From positions 3,383,501 through 3,447,500 of the forward strand of contig NZ_CP012602.1 of assembly GCF_001278805.1 (NCBI RefSeq): 64,000 nucleotides of DNA, in the 5' to 3' direction. The stretch is from Bacillus sp. FJAT-18017. Its GTDB lineage: Bacteria > Bacillota > Bacilli > Bacillales > Cytobacillaceae. The notes under the pieces were generated by a model that saw only the letters and a list, made by a program, of their open reading frames with translations, had not been told where the DNA came from and searched no databases. Within the stretch, counting starts at the first letter, position 1; the number at the start of each line of letters is the position of its first letter. The position numbers and the translations under genes were made by a program. Below, piece after piece: positions 1 to 8,461 of this stretch.

Positions 1-1219
1 CTTTAAAAAAATTCCTGCCACGTTCCAGTGCCTGTTCCCTTGTTTCCCCATACATGACACACTTTGCAATCATCGGATCGTAAAAAGGGGTTACTGTATC
101 ACCGGATTTATAGCCATAATCTACCCGGATTCCTTCACCATCGGGAAATTCGAAGCGATCAATTTTACCCGGAGATGGCAGGAATTTTTCCGGATCCTCT
201 GCGTAAAGTCGGAACTCGATTGCATGTCCCCCGCTGCTTATCTCTGACTGGCTTTTTGGCAGGTCTTCCCCTCTGGCAACAAGAATTTGCCACTCCACAA
301 GATCAATACCAGTAACTTCTTCCGTAACAGGATGCTCTACCTGTAGGCGGGTGTTCATCTCAAGAAAATAAAAGTTCTCGTGTTCATCAAAAATGAATTC
401 AATAGTACCCGCATTTTTATAATCCACTGCCTTCGCCGCATTGATAGCGGTTTCAAAAAGCTTTGAACGAGTCCCTTCGGAAAGAAATGGTGATGGGGAT
501 TCTTCCACCACTTTTTGATTGCGGCGCTGGACTGAGCAATCACGCTCGAAAAGGTGGACGATGTTTCCATTTTCATCACCAAAAACTTGTACTTCAATAT
601 GCCGGGCATTGGCTATGAATTTCTCCAAAAACACTTCATCAGAACCAAAATAAGCCTTTGCCCTTGCCTTGACTGAAGCAAACGCTTTTTCCAGTTCAGC
701 TTCATTGGAGCATTTGACCATGCCGATTCCGCCTCCTCCACTCGAAGCCTTGAGCATGACCGGATAGCCAATACCTTCCGCAACTTCCTTCGCCTCATCT
801 ACAGCGGCTATACCGCCATCGCTCCCAGGTACAACAGGTACACCCGCTTTTTCCATAGCTGCCCTTGAAGCGACTTTATCTCCCATTAATTGGATTGCAT
901 CTGATTTTGGGCCTATAAACACAAGTCCTTCCTTCTCAACAAGCTCAGCAAATTCTGCATTTTCCGATAAAAACCCATACCCGGGGTGAATGGCTTCAGC
1001 CCCTGTACTTTTTGCCGCATGGAGAATTGTTTCCGCTTGCAGATACGATTTGGCGACAGGAGGCTCGCCAATTCTTACAGCTGTAGTTGCTTCCAATACA
1101 TAAGGAAGCCCAGCATCCGCATCAGAATAGACAGCAACCGTTTCGATTCCCATCCTTTTACACGTTCTAATTATTCTTAATGCTATTTCGCCTCGATTGG
1201 CAATTAGTATCCTTTGCAC
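1..1219 (-). CDS. Acyl-CoA carboxylase biotin carboxylase subunit (3' end outside window)
   Basis: Reading from a GTG at 1219 gives 406 codons with no stop before the window edge; the family is about 450 residues, so only the C-terminus is missing. The start follows a GAAAGGGG site. The N-terminus (QRILIANRGEIALRI) is the classic biotin carboxylase start. The ATP-grasp glycine loop (KASSGGGGIGM) and the catalytic stretch EMNTRLQVEHPVTE follow, then the C-terminal domain (EFRLYAEDP). It carboxylates biotin using ATP and bicarbonate. Without a visible carboxyltransferase or biotin-carrier gene I cannot tell acetyl-CoA carboxylase AccC from a propionyl- or methylcrotonyl-CoA type. The sequence reads as a stand-alone subunit, not pyruvate carboxylase, but the missing end leaves some doubt. 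Confidence 0.9.
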   Translation of the reverse strand, partial: MQRILIANRGEIALRIIRTCKRMGIETVAVYSDADAGLPYVLEATTAVRIGEPPVAKSYLQAETILHAAKSTGAEAIHPGYGFLSENAEFAELVEKEGLVFIGPKSDAIQLMGDKVASRAAMEKAGVPVVPGSDGGIAAVDEAKEVAEGIGYPVMLKASSGGGGIGMVKCSNEAELEKAFASVKARAKAYFGSDEVFLEKFIANARHIEVQVFGDENGNIVHLFERDCSVQRRNQKVVEESPSPFLSEGTRSKLFETAINAAKAVDYKNAGTIEFIFDEHENFYFLEMNTRLQVEHPVTEEVTGIDLVEWQILVARGEDLPKSQSEISSGGHAIEFRLYAEDPEKFLPSPGKIDRFEFPDGEGIRVDYGYKSGDTVTPFYDPMIAKCVMYGETREQALERGRNFFK

Positions 1220-1507
1220 ACTATACCCCTTTCTCCCCAAGAATCATTGTTCGCTTACTCTATCCCCAAGGGCAGCCGAAAGAAGGTCACTTTTTCATTT
1301 ATCCAATCCTGCATGCCCTATACTATGGTTCTACCATACATTCTGAATATCCTGCAAATTTTGAAAACACCTTTTCATGCTAAAATGCAGAATTTTTCAT
1401 ATTCGTAGTATATAATTAGAATAATTAAAGAAATTGTTTGGCTTAAGCTTTTTATTTTTTTACTTGTTATGAATGGATAGGGAGAATTTTTAAAAGGGGG
1501 CTACTAA
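1220..1507. other. Divergent intergenic region with TATGGT/ACCATA palindrome
   Basis: This gap lies between the divergently transcribed biotin carboxylase and ylbP. It contains a perfect 6-bp inverted repeat, TATGGT-TCT-ACCATA, near 1323-1337, which could be a repressor operator for the carboxylase. A TATAAT hexamer lies near 1409 on the plus strand and may be part of the ylbP promoter, though no good -35 partner was found. No gene is seen here. Confidence 0.4.
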
Positions 1508-1981
1508 ATGGCAATAAAAGTTGAAAAACTGAAAGTCAATTACAAAACGCTTGAAGAGTTTAAGAAGTTTAAAGAATATGGAGTCCAGGAATTGTCCATG
1601 CTTGAGGATCTGGAAGCAAACATTCTGGAAAACGATAGCGAATCTCCCTTTTACGGGATTTATTTCGGGGATAAATTGGTTGCCCGGATGAGCCTCTATC
1701 AAGTTGATGCAAAGAGAGATCTTTATTTTGACCCTCCGCAAAATTATTTGGAACTTTGGAAACTTGAAGTACTCTCCGCCTATCAAGGCAAAGGATATGG
1801 CTCGGCTCTGGTAAAGTTCGCAAAAGATTTCGGGCTTCCTATCAAGACAAACCCTCGTGTCGGATCAAGAGGATTTTGGGAAAAGCACGGATTTATAAAC
1901 GTTGAATATGAAGTAGAGCGTGATCTTGGCGAAAACCCGCTGGTATGGTATCCGGAAGGGGTAAGCGCCCAGCATCATTAA
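1508..1981 (+). CDS. ylbP: GNAT family N-acetyltransferase YlbP
   Basis: 157 residues starting at ATG behind AAAAGGGGG. The acetyl-CoA binding motif of the GNAT fold is visible around residues 97-105 (AYQGKGYGSALV, matching Q/RxxGxG/A), preceded by a beta strand ending in LEVLSAY. Its place next to the gerR-type regulator and rpmF matches ylbP in B. subtilis. The substrate is unknown. The gene stands alone on the plus strand. Its transcript carries a copy of the dispersed 3' UTR repeat, which begins three bases after the stop codon, and then a terminator. Confidence 0.85.
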   Translation: MAIKVEKLKVNYKTLEEFKKFKEYGVQELSMLEDLEANILENDSESPFYGIYFGDKLVARMSLYQVDAKRDLYFDPPQNYLELWKLEVLSAYQGKGYGSALVKFAKDFGLPIKTNPRVGSRGFWEKHGFINVEYEVERDLGENPLVWYPEGVSAQHH

Positions 1982-1983
1982 AT

Positions 1984-2134
1984 AAGGAAAGCGGAAGCGC
2001 CTTGCCCAGCGCCGTATGACCTGGAGTCTCTCCAACTGAGATAAAGGAAACACGAAGAGCGTAGCGATTCGATGTTGACTTATCGTAGGGCGGAGAGCGA
2101 AGGGCACTAGGCGCTAGGCGCTGGAGCTAGACAG
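1984..2134 (+). repeat. Dispersed 3' UTR repeat, copy A (type 1)
   Basis: Begins two bases after the ylbP stop codon with GGAAAGCGGAAGCGCC and ends with GGAGCTAGACA. The interior carries the type-1 block GAGATAAAGGAAACACGA ... GATGTTGACTTATCG also found in the ctaF and pdhD arrays. AGCGCC near the head and GGCGCT near the tail could close a long hairpin. It lies in the same orientation as ylbP and ahead of its terminator. Confidence 0.85.
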
Positions 2135-2170
2135 TTCTCAAAGAAAAGATATACTTTCTGATAAAAGAAC

Positions 2171-2203
2171 AAAAGCGTAAGCGCCCTCGCGCTGAAGCTA
2201 GAC
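2171..2203 (+). repeat. Short remnant of the same 3' UTR repeat (copy B)
   Basis: A 33-bp stretch joins a repeat head (AAAAGCGTAAGCGCC) almost directly to a repeat tail (GCTGAAGCTAGAC). It looks like an internally deleted second unit behind copy A. Same orientation as copy A. Confidence 0.6.
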
Positions 2204-2248
2204 GTAGACAAGTTGAATAAAAAATTTCTAATCTCATTAACAATAAAC

Positions 2249-2284
2249 AAGGCTGTACGGATTTTCTTCCGTTCAGCCTTTTCA
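2249..2284 (+). terminator. Terminator for ylbP, shared with gerR
   Basis: Inverted repeat AAGGCTG-ACGGA / TCCG-TCAGCCTT followed by TTTT on the plus strand. It sits between the ylbP repeats and the convergent gerR-type gene, so it may end both transcripts. Confidence 0.75.
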
Positions 2285-2285
2285 C

Positions 2286-2921
2286 TTACTCTACCCTTTC
2301 AAGGTTTCCAAACTTATCAATCTGAAATTTTGCTTTATGCTGGCCCTGTGCCGCTTCTTCCTTATCGGCAGCCATTTTTCTCGCCCTGTCAAGGATGGAC
2401 ATTAATGCTTGATAGTCTTCTTCAAGAGTGTTCAGCTCTTTTAACAGCCTTTCATTTTCCCTTTCAAGTTCTCGTATCCTTACAAGGGCTTGCTCATATT
2501 CATTTGCCGAATTCCCCGCGCTTGCATAAAGATTCTCTAAATAGGCCAGCACATCCTTAAATTCTGGAATTGAGGAGCCTGGGTTTGGCTGGACAGATTG
2601 AACATCCTCAACTGATTGGGAATCTTCAAGCAGTTGAACTACCGGCTGTTTTGGTGTTTCAAGCTGCTGTTCCTTGGATTCACGCGAGTTCCTTTTTGCT
2701 TCCTTGCGTTGTTTTTTTGCATGTTCAATACCAGCCTTGTATTGTTTCCTCACATGGGAATTCCATCGGAACCCGCATGCCGCGGAGGTTCTGGACAGCT
2801 TCCTTCCCACCTCCTCGAATGCCTGAAGCTGTGTGCCGCCTTCTCTTATATTGCGCAGGATTACCTCGGCTAGAAGCAGGTCTTCATCCGCGGTCCATGC
2901 GTCCTGTCGTGTCGATGACAT
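2286..2921 (-). CDS. gerR: RsfA/GerR-family sporulation transcription regulator
   Basis: 211 residues. The N-terminal third has the pattern of a Myb/SANT-like DNA-binding domain of the RsfA family ([16 protein letters not shown] ... [14 protein letters not shown]). A charged linker follows, and residues about 140-185 form a heptad-rich coiled coil ([23 protein letters not shown]). The location beside ylbP and rpmF matches B. subtilis ylbO, renamed gerR, a regulator acting in the mother cell during sporulation. The start is ATG behind GAGGGATCAGAAGG. It is monocistronic as far as can be seen. The paralog RsfA has the same domain plan, so the gerR assignment rests mainly on context. Confidence 0.8.
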   Translation of the reverse strand: MSSTRQDAWTADEDLLLAEVILRNIREGGTQLQAFEEVGRKLSRTSAACGFRWNSHVRKQYKAGIEHAKKQRKEAKRNSRESKEQQLETPKQPVVQLLEDSQSVEDVQSVQPNPGSSIPEFKDVLAYLENLYASAGNSANEYEQALVRIRELERENERLLKELNTLEEDYQALMSILDRARKMAADKEEAAQGQHKAKFQIDKFGNLERVE

Positions 2922-3009
2922 CCTTCTGATCCCTCCTATCGTTTTACCTCATACTTATGCAGGTAATAGGAAAGATAGAATTAGTATGCAAGTCTCATTT
3001 TTTGAATTG

Positions 3010-3768
3010 CTATTTACTTTTCTCGAGGAATTTAGCCACCTGTTTATGATGGGCTTCTGTTTGCCACAGTTCTGCACAAAGCTCGACTTCTTTATCAATT
3101 CTCTCCTGTAGGCCAGCACGCTCCCATTTGTTGACCCAGACACGTTTATATCCTCCTAGGACTGCTCCTTCTCTTAAAAGCATTTCACTGCAGAATTCGC
3201 GGAGCGCGTCTGCTGGCTGACCATCAAAGACGCTGTCTATGAATCCAGTTACCGTCAGTTCCTCAACTGAATGAAGGCTTGCATCCATTACTAGCTTCAT
3301 TGCAACAGGACCTGACAGCTTTTCTGATAAAAGTGATGCACCGCCCCAGCCGGTGATGATTCCTTGCCTCCCTTGAATAAATCCAGCTTTTGCTCCTTTT
3401 GCAGCAATCCTGAAATCACAAGCTGAAGCAAGTTCGCAGCCACCGCCCACAGCAGCCCCATTCAGGACAGCGACAGTAGGTTTTAATAAGGTTGCAAGAG
3501 AGTAAAGAATGGCAGCCGCCTTAGATAGCATTGGATATGCATCCTCTTTAGTTTTTAATTTATGGAACTCAGACAAATCCCCGCCAGAGCAAAAAGCTTT
3601 TGAACCAGTTCCTGTAACCGCGACTATTTTTACCTTATCGTCCTTAGATAGTTCAATTAACTGATTCAATCCATCCAGGACTTCGAAACTAATCGCATTC
3701 CGCTTTTCTTCCCTATCGATTGTAAATAAGAGAATTCCTTCTTCGAGCATGGTAATCGTATATGCCAA
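3010..3768 (-). CDS. Crotonase-fold (enoyl-CoA hydratase/isomerase family) protein
   Basis: 252 residues from a TTG start behind GGAGGGAACGCAC. The crotonase fold shows in the oxyanion-hole segments FCSGGDLSEF (about 60) and GGGCELASACDF (about 110). The two glutamates that activate water in true hydratases appear to be replaced: the segment usually reading LPELKLGIIPGAGG is FIQGRQGIITGWGG here, and the second position holds a hydrophobic residue. It is therefore unlikely to be a standard hydratase. Decarboxylase, isomerase or thioesterase activity is possible, since the superfamily is broad. The acyl-CoA carboxylase gene lies about 2 kb downstream on the same strand, but not in an obvious operon. 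Confidence 0.8.
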   Translation of the reverse strand: MAYTITMLEEGILLFTIDREEKRNAISFEVLDGLNQLIELSKDDKVKIVAVTGTGSKAFCSGGDLSEFHKLKTKEDAYPMLSKAAAILYSLATLLKPTVAVLNGAAVGGGCELASACDFRIAAKGAKAGFIQGRQGIITGWGGASLLSEKLSGPVAMKLVMDASLHSVEELTVTGFIDSVFDGQPADALREFCSEMLLREGAVLGGYKRVWVNKWERAGLQERIDKEVELCAELWQTEAHHKQVAKFLEKSK

Positions 3769-3817
3769 GTGCGTTCCCTCCTGAAAGACTAATATGTAAA
3801 AGAATGAACTTAAAACC

Positions 3818-3965
3818 GTGATTTCGGAAAGCTCCAGCGAATTAACATCGCAGAGACAGGCGCATTTTGCCTGCCGCGAGGCGTTCTTTTCCTGTCACGA
3901 GGCGCTTCGCTTTACGCGGGCAGAAAATGCGTTTTTTGCTTTTTCGACGAGCCTCGCGTCTTCCT
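3818..3965. repeat. Diverged copy of the 43.3-kb type repeat element
   Basis: Lies in the 370-bp gap between the crotonase gene and rpmF. Positions 3841-3862 match 43341-43362 at 21 of 22 bases (ATTAACATCGCAGAGACAGG, then CG). Both copies then show a GCTTTCCG/GCTTTACG stretch and a hairpin of the GAAAATGC ... GCATTTTC type. The outer ends are not recognisable. Nothing else was seen in this gap apart from the rpmF terminator. Confidence 0.6.
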
Positions 3966-4092
3966 CTTCAATCATAGGGTATCTTCAAATCAGAATTTTT
4001 TCCATAACACTTTAAAGGCATGTTCGTCCTTTTAGCAGTGTAAGGCCCACGTAATCTCGCCATAAAGTATTTTATATTCTTTTATTATAACG

Positions 4093-4124
4093 AAAAAAGC
4101 ACAGGGGATTATCTCCCCTGTGCT
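4093..4124 (-). terminator. rpmF operon terminator
   Basis: A perfect stem AGCACAGGGGA / TCCCCTGTGCT with a short loop, followed on the minus strand by TTTTTTCG. It ends the ylbN-rpmF transcript. Confidence 0.9.
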
Positions 4125-4139
4125 TGTTCGAACGGAAAA

Positions 4140-4322
4140 TTAGTCGTTAACTACTTCTTTTCCTTTGTATGTTCCGCAAGCTTTGCAAACGCGGTGAGCA
4201 AGTTTCATTTCTCCGCAGTTTGGGCATGCCACCATTCCAGGAACATTTAATTTGAAATGAGTGCGACGTTTTCTTTTCGCAGTTTTAGAAGTCCTTCTAA
4301 AAGGTACAGCCATTCTTCCCAC
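4140..4322 (-). CDS. rpmF: 50S ribosomal protein L32
   Basis: 60 residues beginning [19 protein letters not shown] after an optional two-codon extension. The expected L32 start is the internal ATG at 4313, so the mature protein is 57 residues. The start follows a strong TAAGGAGGTGGG site, which places the ATG at 4313 at good spacing. Four cysteines in a CPNC ... CKAC pattern form the zinc ribbon, so this is the zinc-binding (C+) form. It follows ylbN with a 75-bp gap and is co-transcribed with it, as in most Bacilli. Confidence 0.97.
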   Translation of the reverse strand: MGRMAVPFRRTSKTAKRKRRTHFKLNVPGMVACPNCGEMKLAHRVCKACGTYKGKEVVND

Positions 4323-4397
4323 CTCCTTAAAGAGTTATAAGAAAGTTATGAAGGCCAGAAATTGCTGGTTCTTCACTTGCTTACTTTTTTTTGCCGA

Positions 4398-4922
4398 TTA
4401 TGAATCGGATGGTTTGTTGTCGTCAAAAAACTTGGCCAGGCCAGCAAGCCTTGGATCAATTTTGTTGCGTACGTCCTCTTCGCTTACGACCTCCCAATCC
4501 TTTCCGGATTGCGGAGCCGCGCCTTCAGGATTTGCTTCGTCACTGAAAACTTGCATCGGAACTTCAAGCAACAGAATTTCCCTGATGACAGGCATCAAGT
4601 CGACCACATCGCCTTTAACCTGGTGAGCTTCCTCATCAGTTTCATATCCAGACATATTGAAAAGGAACGTTTCCGTTGTCTCTACATCAACTGGATAAAT
4701 GACATCAACTAGAGTCCGTGAACAAGGGAGGACCAGATGGCCTTTAATCCTGATATGAAAGGTCACACGCGATGACCCGATATCGGCCCGTCCGGTTACG
4801 TGAATCGGGGATACATCCCTAATGGTTGGGTCAGTTTCCCTAATCTCGTCCGCACTCACTGTATCATCAATCAGCATTTCCTTGTTGCGGTTTTTTTGTA
4901 GTTGGCTAATTGTCCATTTCAT
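4398..4922 (-). CDS. ylbN: YlbN, DUF177/YceD family protein
   Basis: 174 residues from ATG behind GGGGTGATG. The family (DUF177, E. coli YceD) almost always lies just upstream of rpmF and is linked to ribosome/23S rRNA maturation. The core motif region FLFNMSGYETDEEAHQVKGDVVDLMPVIRE is present in the second half; the N-terminus carries the usual hydrophilic MKWTISQLQKNRN. It is the first gene of the ylbN-rpmF operon, driven by a near-perfect SigA promoter about 30 bp upstream. Confidence 0.92.
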   Translation of the reverse strand: MKWTISQLQKNRNKEMLIDDTVSADEIRETDPTIRDVSPIHVTGRADIGSSRVTFHIRIKGHLVLPCSRTLVDVIYPVDVETTETFLFNMSGYETDEEAHQVKGDVVDLMPVIREILLLEVPMQVFSDEANPEGAAPQSGKDWEVVSEEDVRNKIDPRLAGLAKFFDDNKPSDS

Positions 4923-4949
4923 TTACATCACCCCAAGGCAACAAAGGTA

Positions 4950-4978
4950 ATTATACTTTTATGCATACTATTTGTCAA
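4950..4978 (-). promoter_or_regulatory. Consensus SigA promoter for ylbN-rpmF
   Basis: On the minus strand TTGACA, a 17-bp spacer and TATAAT, both hexamers perfect. Transcription would begin about 20 nt ahead of the ylbN start codon, which is fitting for a strongly expressed ribosomal operon. Confidence 0.9.
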
Positions 4979-5162
4979 TATTTTTTCTTTACACCGAAAT
5001 TGCAGGTGCAATCAGTGTTTTTAACATTTTAATTTCCTTCCTAAATAGTTTATCCCTAATATAGCTGAAGGAAACATTATAGCATACAGGAGCTGTTTTA
5101 CTTAAGTGGTATTGATGATTTATAGTAGAAAGAAGAAATTCAGTAGAAAGGAGGCTACACTT

Positions 5163-6380
5163 GTGAATGCTGTCGGGATTGTAGTTGAATATAATCCTTT
5201 TCATAACGGTCACTTATACCATCTTCACGCTTCAAAAGAAATCTCTGGTTCAGATATTGTCATCGCCGCGATGAGCGGCAACTTCCTCCAACGCGGGGAA
5301 CCTGCGCTCGCCTCAAAGTGGTCCCGTGCAAAAATGGCGCTTTTGAATGGAGTGGATATTGTATTCGAGATTCCTTACCAATACGCTGTACAAAAGGCTG
5401 AAATTTTTGCCTCAGGAGCTGTTTCAATTTTGCAGGCTGTGGGTTGTTCAAGTTTATGCTTTGGAAGCGAAGCAGGTGATGCCGCCAATTTTATTAGCAC
5501 AGTGGAATTCCTCGAAGAACACGAGGAAGAATTTAATTCTTTTATTAAGAAGCATATGAAGTCCGGGGTCAGTTACCCTCGGGCAGCTTCTCTTGCACTT
5601 TCGGAATTAAATGGGCCGGATGGAATGATCCCGCTTTCCCAGCCAAATAATATACTCGGCTTCCATTATGTAAAAGCCATTCGTGATCAGGGCAGCAGCA
5701 TGAAGCCCTTAACTGTAAAAAGAAAAAACGCCCAGTACCACGATGAAGACTTCTCATCAGCAACTATTGCAAGCGCAACAAGCATCAGAAAAGCATTTTT
5801 TTCCGATGCACTTGATATACCGGCAATCTCAGCCTATATACCCACAGCCTCAGCCAGCGTACTGCAGGAATATATTAATACATACGGAAGTCTGCATCAA
5901 TGGGAGCAGTATTGGCCTTTGTTAAAGTATAAATTGCTTCAGGCAAGGCCTGGTGAATTGGCTGGCATTTATGAAGCCGAGGAAGGCCTTGAAAATCGTC
6001 TTGCTGAATGCGCAAGGAAGGCAGATACCTTTGCCAGCTTTATGGAGCTTGCTAAAACCAAGCGCTATACATGGACAAGGATACAGCGTCTTTGTACACA
6101 CATTCTGGTTAATGCTAATAAGAGCGAAATGGACGTCCGTGATGGAGGGCAGCCTGGTTATTTGCGTTTGCTCGGAATGACTGCTTCTGGCAGGAGCTAC
6201 CTGAACAAAATGAAAGGAAGTTTCCCTATCGAGCTTGTTTCAAAGCTTTCAGGATTCTCTAATCCGGGTATAGAGCTTGATACCCGTGCTGCATCTATTT
6301 ACTCGATGGCCATTCCAGGCAGCAACGGACAAAGATTGCTGAAACTTGAGTACAGGCAGCCACCTATATACATAGAGTAA
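5163..6380 (+). CDS. tmcAL: tRNA(Met) cytidine acetate ligase
   Basis: 405 residues from GTG at 5163, chosen because AAGGAGG lies eight bases upstream and the family begins right there (VGIVVEYNPFHNGH). The HxGH-type nucleotidyl-transferase motif NPFHNGHLYHL is at about residue 12-22. This is B. subtilis YlbM/TmcAL, which activates acetate with ATP to make N4-acetylcytidine at the wobble base of elongator tRNA-Met. Further conserved stretches are MSGNFLQRGEPA and the basic region TWTRIQRLCTHI. Divergent from ylbN and convergent with ylbL. Confidence 0.95.
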   Translation: MNAVGIVVEYNPFHNGHLYHLHASKEISGSDIVIAAMSGNFLQRGEPALASKWSRAKMALLNGVDIVFEIPYQYAVQKAEIFASGAVSILQAVGCSSLCFGSEAGDAANFISTVEFLEEHEEEFNSFIKKHMKSGVSYPRAASLALSELNGPDGMIPLSQPNNILGFHYVKAIRDQGSSMKPLTVKRKNAQYHDEDFSSATIASATSIRKAFFSDALDIPAISAYIPTASASVLQEYINTYGSLHQWEQYWPLLKYKLLQARPGELAGIYEAEEGLENRLAECARKADTFASFMELAKTKRYTWTRIQRLCTHILVNANKSEMDVRDGGQPGYLRLLGMTASGRSYLNKMKGSFPIELVSKLSGFSNPGIELDTRAASIYSMAIPGSNGQRLLKLEYRQPPIYIE

Positions 6381-6423
6381 AATGTGAGCGGATATCCCAG
6401 TCCCGCACGTTTCCTTAAAAGCG

Positions 6424-6456
6424 AAAAAAAGAGATGAAGCGCTAAACCGCTTCATC
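6424..6456 (-). terminator. ylbL operon terminator overlapping its stop codon
   Basis: Perfect 9-bp stem GATGAAGCG / CGCTTCATC with a 6-nt loop. On the minus strand it is followed by TCTTTTTTT. The ylbL stop codon (6452-6454) lies inside the upstream arm, so termination and translation stop are interlocked. Confidence 0.9.
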
Positions 6457-7480
6457 TTCCTTCTTTTTCAGGCTTTAATTTTTCCAGATAGTCGACAGCG
6501 TCATCAAAGGTATCGACCGGTACAATTTTCATCTTGGTACCAATATCTTTGGCAGTCTTTACGGCAGCCCTGTAATTTGAGTCCTTTGCTCCTTTTTGAT
6601 TTGGTGCAAAGAAAATATCGGCTCCTGCTTTGTCAGCTGCGACAATTTTTTGCTCAATCCCGCCTATCGGCCCTACAATTCCTTCGGATAAAGTACCCGT
6701 TCCGGCGATTTCATATCCTTTTGTCAAATCGTCCTTGGTCAGCTGGTTGTATATTTCCAACGAGAACATCAATCCTGCTGACGGACCGCCTATTTCATCC
6801 GTTTTTATCTCAACTTCCGGCTCAACAATGATTTCCCTGTCATCAACAATTGCTACACCAAGTCCTGCACGTTTTGGATCCTCTTTAAATGTTTCTAATT
6901 CAACGCTTACTGTTCTCTCTTTGTTATTCCGTGTAAGGACCAATTCAACTGATTCCCCCGCTTTTTTCTCAGCAAGGTACTTCATGAACTCATCCCTCGA
7001 TTTTAACGTTTTTCCATCTACCTTCAACAGCCGGTCACCAACTTCAAGTTTCCCTTCCGCAGGCATCCCAGGAACGACTTCCATCACATACACACCATTA
7101 TAGCGATAATCCACTGGTAAGCCAGCCTTCGTATAGGCAGCCTCAATGGCGCTTGCTTTCGATCCTTCCATTAAATGAAGCTGCTTTTGATTGTATTCCT
7201 GTTCACTTTCATCGGGTCTTAGTATATCCTCCAGAGGATATACTACCTGATATTTACTGAAGGTTGCCATCAAATAGGTGTAAATATTAGCCCTGCCCAT
7301 CCTGACTGTTGTCAGCATAAAGCTTCCTTTCTCATCATATCCACCTTCCACTTCAATAATGGGTTCAAGCTCCTTTGCTAGTCCAGGCTTGGAAATATAA
7401 TAGGGAAGCGTATAAAAAACGCTTGCCAAAACCAGGACCGCCGCAAGGATCCAGGGCATCCGAGGGTATTTCTTGCGCAT
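6452..7480 (-). CDS. ylbL: PDZ-Lon-type membrane serine protease YlbL
   Basis: 342 residues: an N-terminal signal anchor (about 8-26), a PDZ domain (about 120-190, VYVMEVVPGMPAEGKLEVGD) and a C-terminal Lon-like protease domain with the catalytic serine in GGPSAGLMFS and the lysine in GGIEQKIVAADKAGA. It is a homologue of SepM and B. subtilis YlbL, an extracytoplasmic protease reported to act with CtpA on the SOS division inhibitor YneA. The start codon sits directly on the ylbK stop (TAG ATG), so the two are translationally coupled. The usual length is about 340 residues. Confidence 0.95.
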   Translation of the reverse strand: MRKKYPRMPWILAAVLVLASVFYTLPYYISKPGLAKELEPIIEVEGGYDEKGSFMLTTVRMGRANIYTYLMATFSKYQVVYPLEDILRPDESEQEYNQKQLHLMEGSKASAIEAAYTKAGLPVDYRYNGVYVMEVVPGMPAEGKLEVGDRLLKVDGKTLKSRDEFMKYLAEKKAGESVELVLTRNNKERTVSVELETFKEDPKRAGLGVAIVDDREIIVEPEVEIKTDEIGGPSAGLMFSLEIYNQLTKDDLTKGYEIAGTGTLSEGIVGPIGGIEQKIVAADKAGADIFFAPNQKGAKDSNYRAAVKTAKDIGTKMKIVPVDTFDDAVDYLEKLKPEKEGR

Positions 7481-8263
7481 CTACTGCTGCTCCTTCCACC
7501 GTCCAATAACTTGCCTTATCGGTTCGATATGTTTTCGTGCTTCTTCTTCTCCTATTTTAATGATGTCTTCGATATTGGTAAAGGCACGCGAACTGAATTT
7601 GCCTACTGAAGGGCGGATCATGATGTCAGAAGCGACTTCGCGATTAACCAACAGTTCTGCCTGCATAATGTCTATGCTCTGCATAATTACATCATAGATC
7701 GAATCGATTTCCGCATTTTGTTTGACGCCGGAAACATCGACCGCAATGACGATGTCTGCTCCCATCTCTTTTACGACTGAAACAGGAATCCTATCTGCAA
7801 CACCTCCATCAACAAGAATTCTGCCGTTTATTTTTTCAGGAATAAAGATGCCCGGGATTGAAATGCTTGCCCGTACTGCATCGGCAGCAGGACCGGTTGT
7901 AAAAACCACCTTTTCCCCGTTCATCAAATCTGTTGCGACAATGGCAATCGGCAAATTAAGATCCTCTATATTTTTGTTATGGGTGAAAACCCTGATAAAC
8001 TCCTTTACCCGCTTACCTGCAATAAAGCCCATCTTGGGTACGGCAAAGTCAAGAAAATATTTCCGTTTAAACCCAATCGAGAATTTATAAAACCGATCCA
8101 AATCTATGCCGGTCCCATACAAGCATGCAATAAGCGCTCCCATGCTGCTACCGGCAATCATGTCGATAGGTATTCCCTCATCTCGGAATACCTTTATTAC
8201 ACCGAGATGGGCAAACCCCCTCGCCCCGCCGGAGCCGAGCGCCAAGCCGATTTTTGGGGCCAT
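7481..8263 (-). CDS. ylbK: Patatin-like phospholipase/esterase YlbK (RssA family)
   Basis: 260 residues. The patatin signature is complete: oxyanion loop GSGGARGFAHLGV at the N-terminus, nucleophile elbow AGSSMGAL (GxSxG) near residue 40 and catalytic aspartate in LVDGGVADR near residue 152. It is predicted to be a cytoplasmic or membrane-associated serine hydrolase whose substrate is unknown. Starts at ATG behind GGAGG and is directly followed by ylbL with no gap, the same pair as in B. subtilis. Confidence 0.93.
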   Translation of the reverse strand: MAPKIGLALGSGGARGFAHLGVIKVFRDEGIPIDMIAGSSMGALIACLYGTGIDLDRFYKFSIGFKRKYFLDFAVPKMGFIAGKRVKEFIRVFTHNKNIEDLNLPIAIVATDLMNGEKVVFTTGPAADAVRASISIPGIFIPEKINGRILVDGGVADRIPVSVVKEMGADIVIAVDVSGVKQNAEIDSIYDVIMQSIDIMQAELLVNREVASDIMIRPSVGKFSSRAFTNIEDIIKIGEEEARKHIEPIRQVIGRWKEQQ

Positions 8264-8461
8264 ATCCTTGCTGCCTCCTCTAAAGTGGATACCGTGATTA
8301 AATCTCCTTCAATCTTATGGTCTAAATAAATATTCTATGAGTATATTGTTTTACAGGGACAAGGCTTTGCCTGCCCGGTTCCCGACAGTGCTAAAGCCAC
8401 ATTGTTCAAATCATCCGTAACACCCTGAAATACTCCGCCATTCTCCTTAAGGAGGCCCTAT

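Noticed and set aside
1..1219. Left-edge biotin carboxylase as pyruvate carboxylase pycA
   Set aside because: Sequence features fit stand-alone AccC-type subunits better, and the location is not the pycA place; the truncated end prevents certainty.
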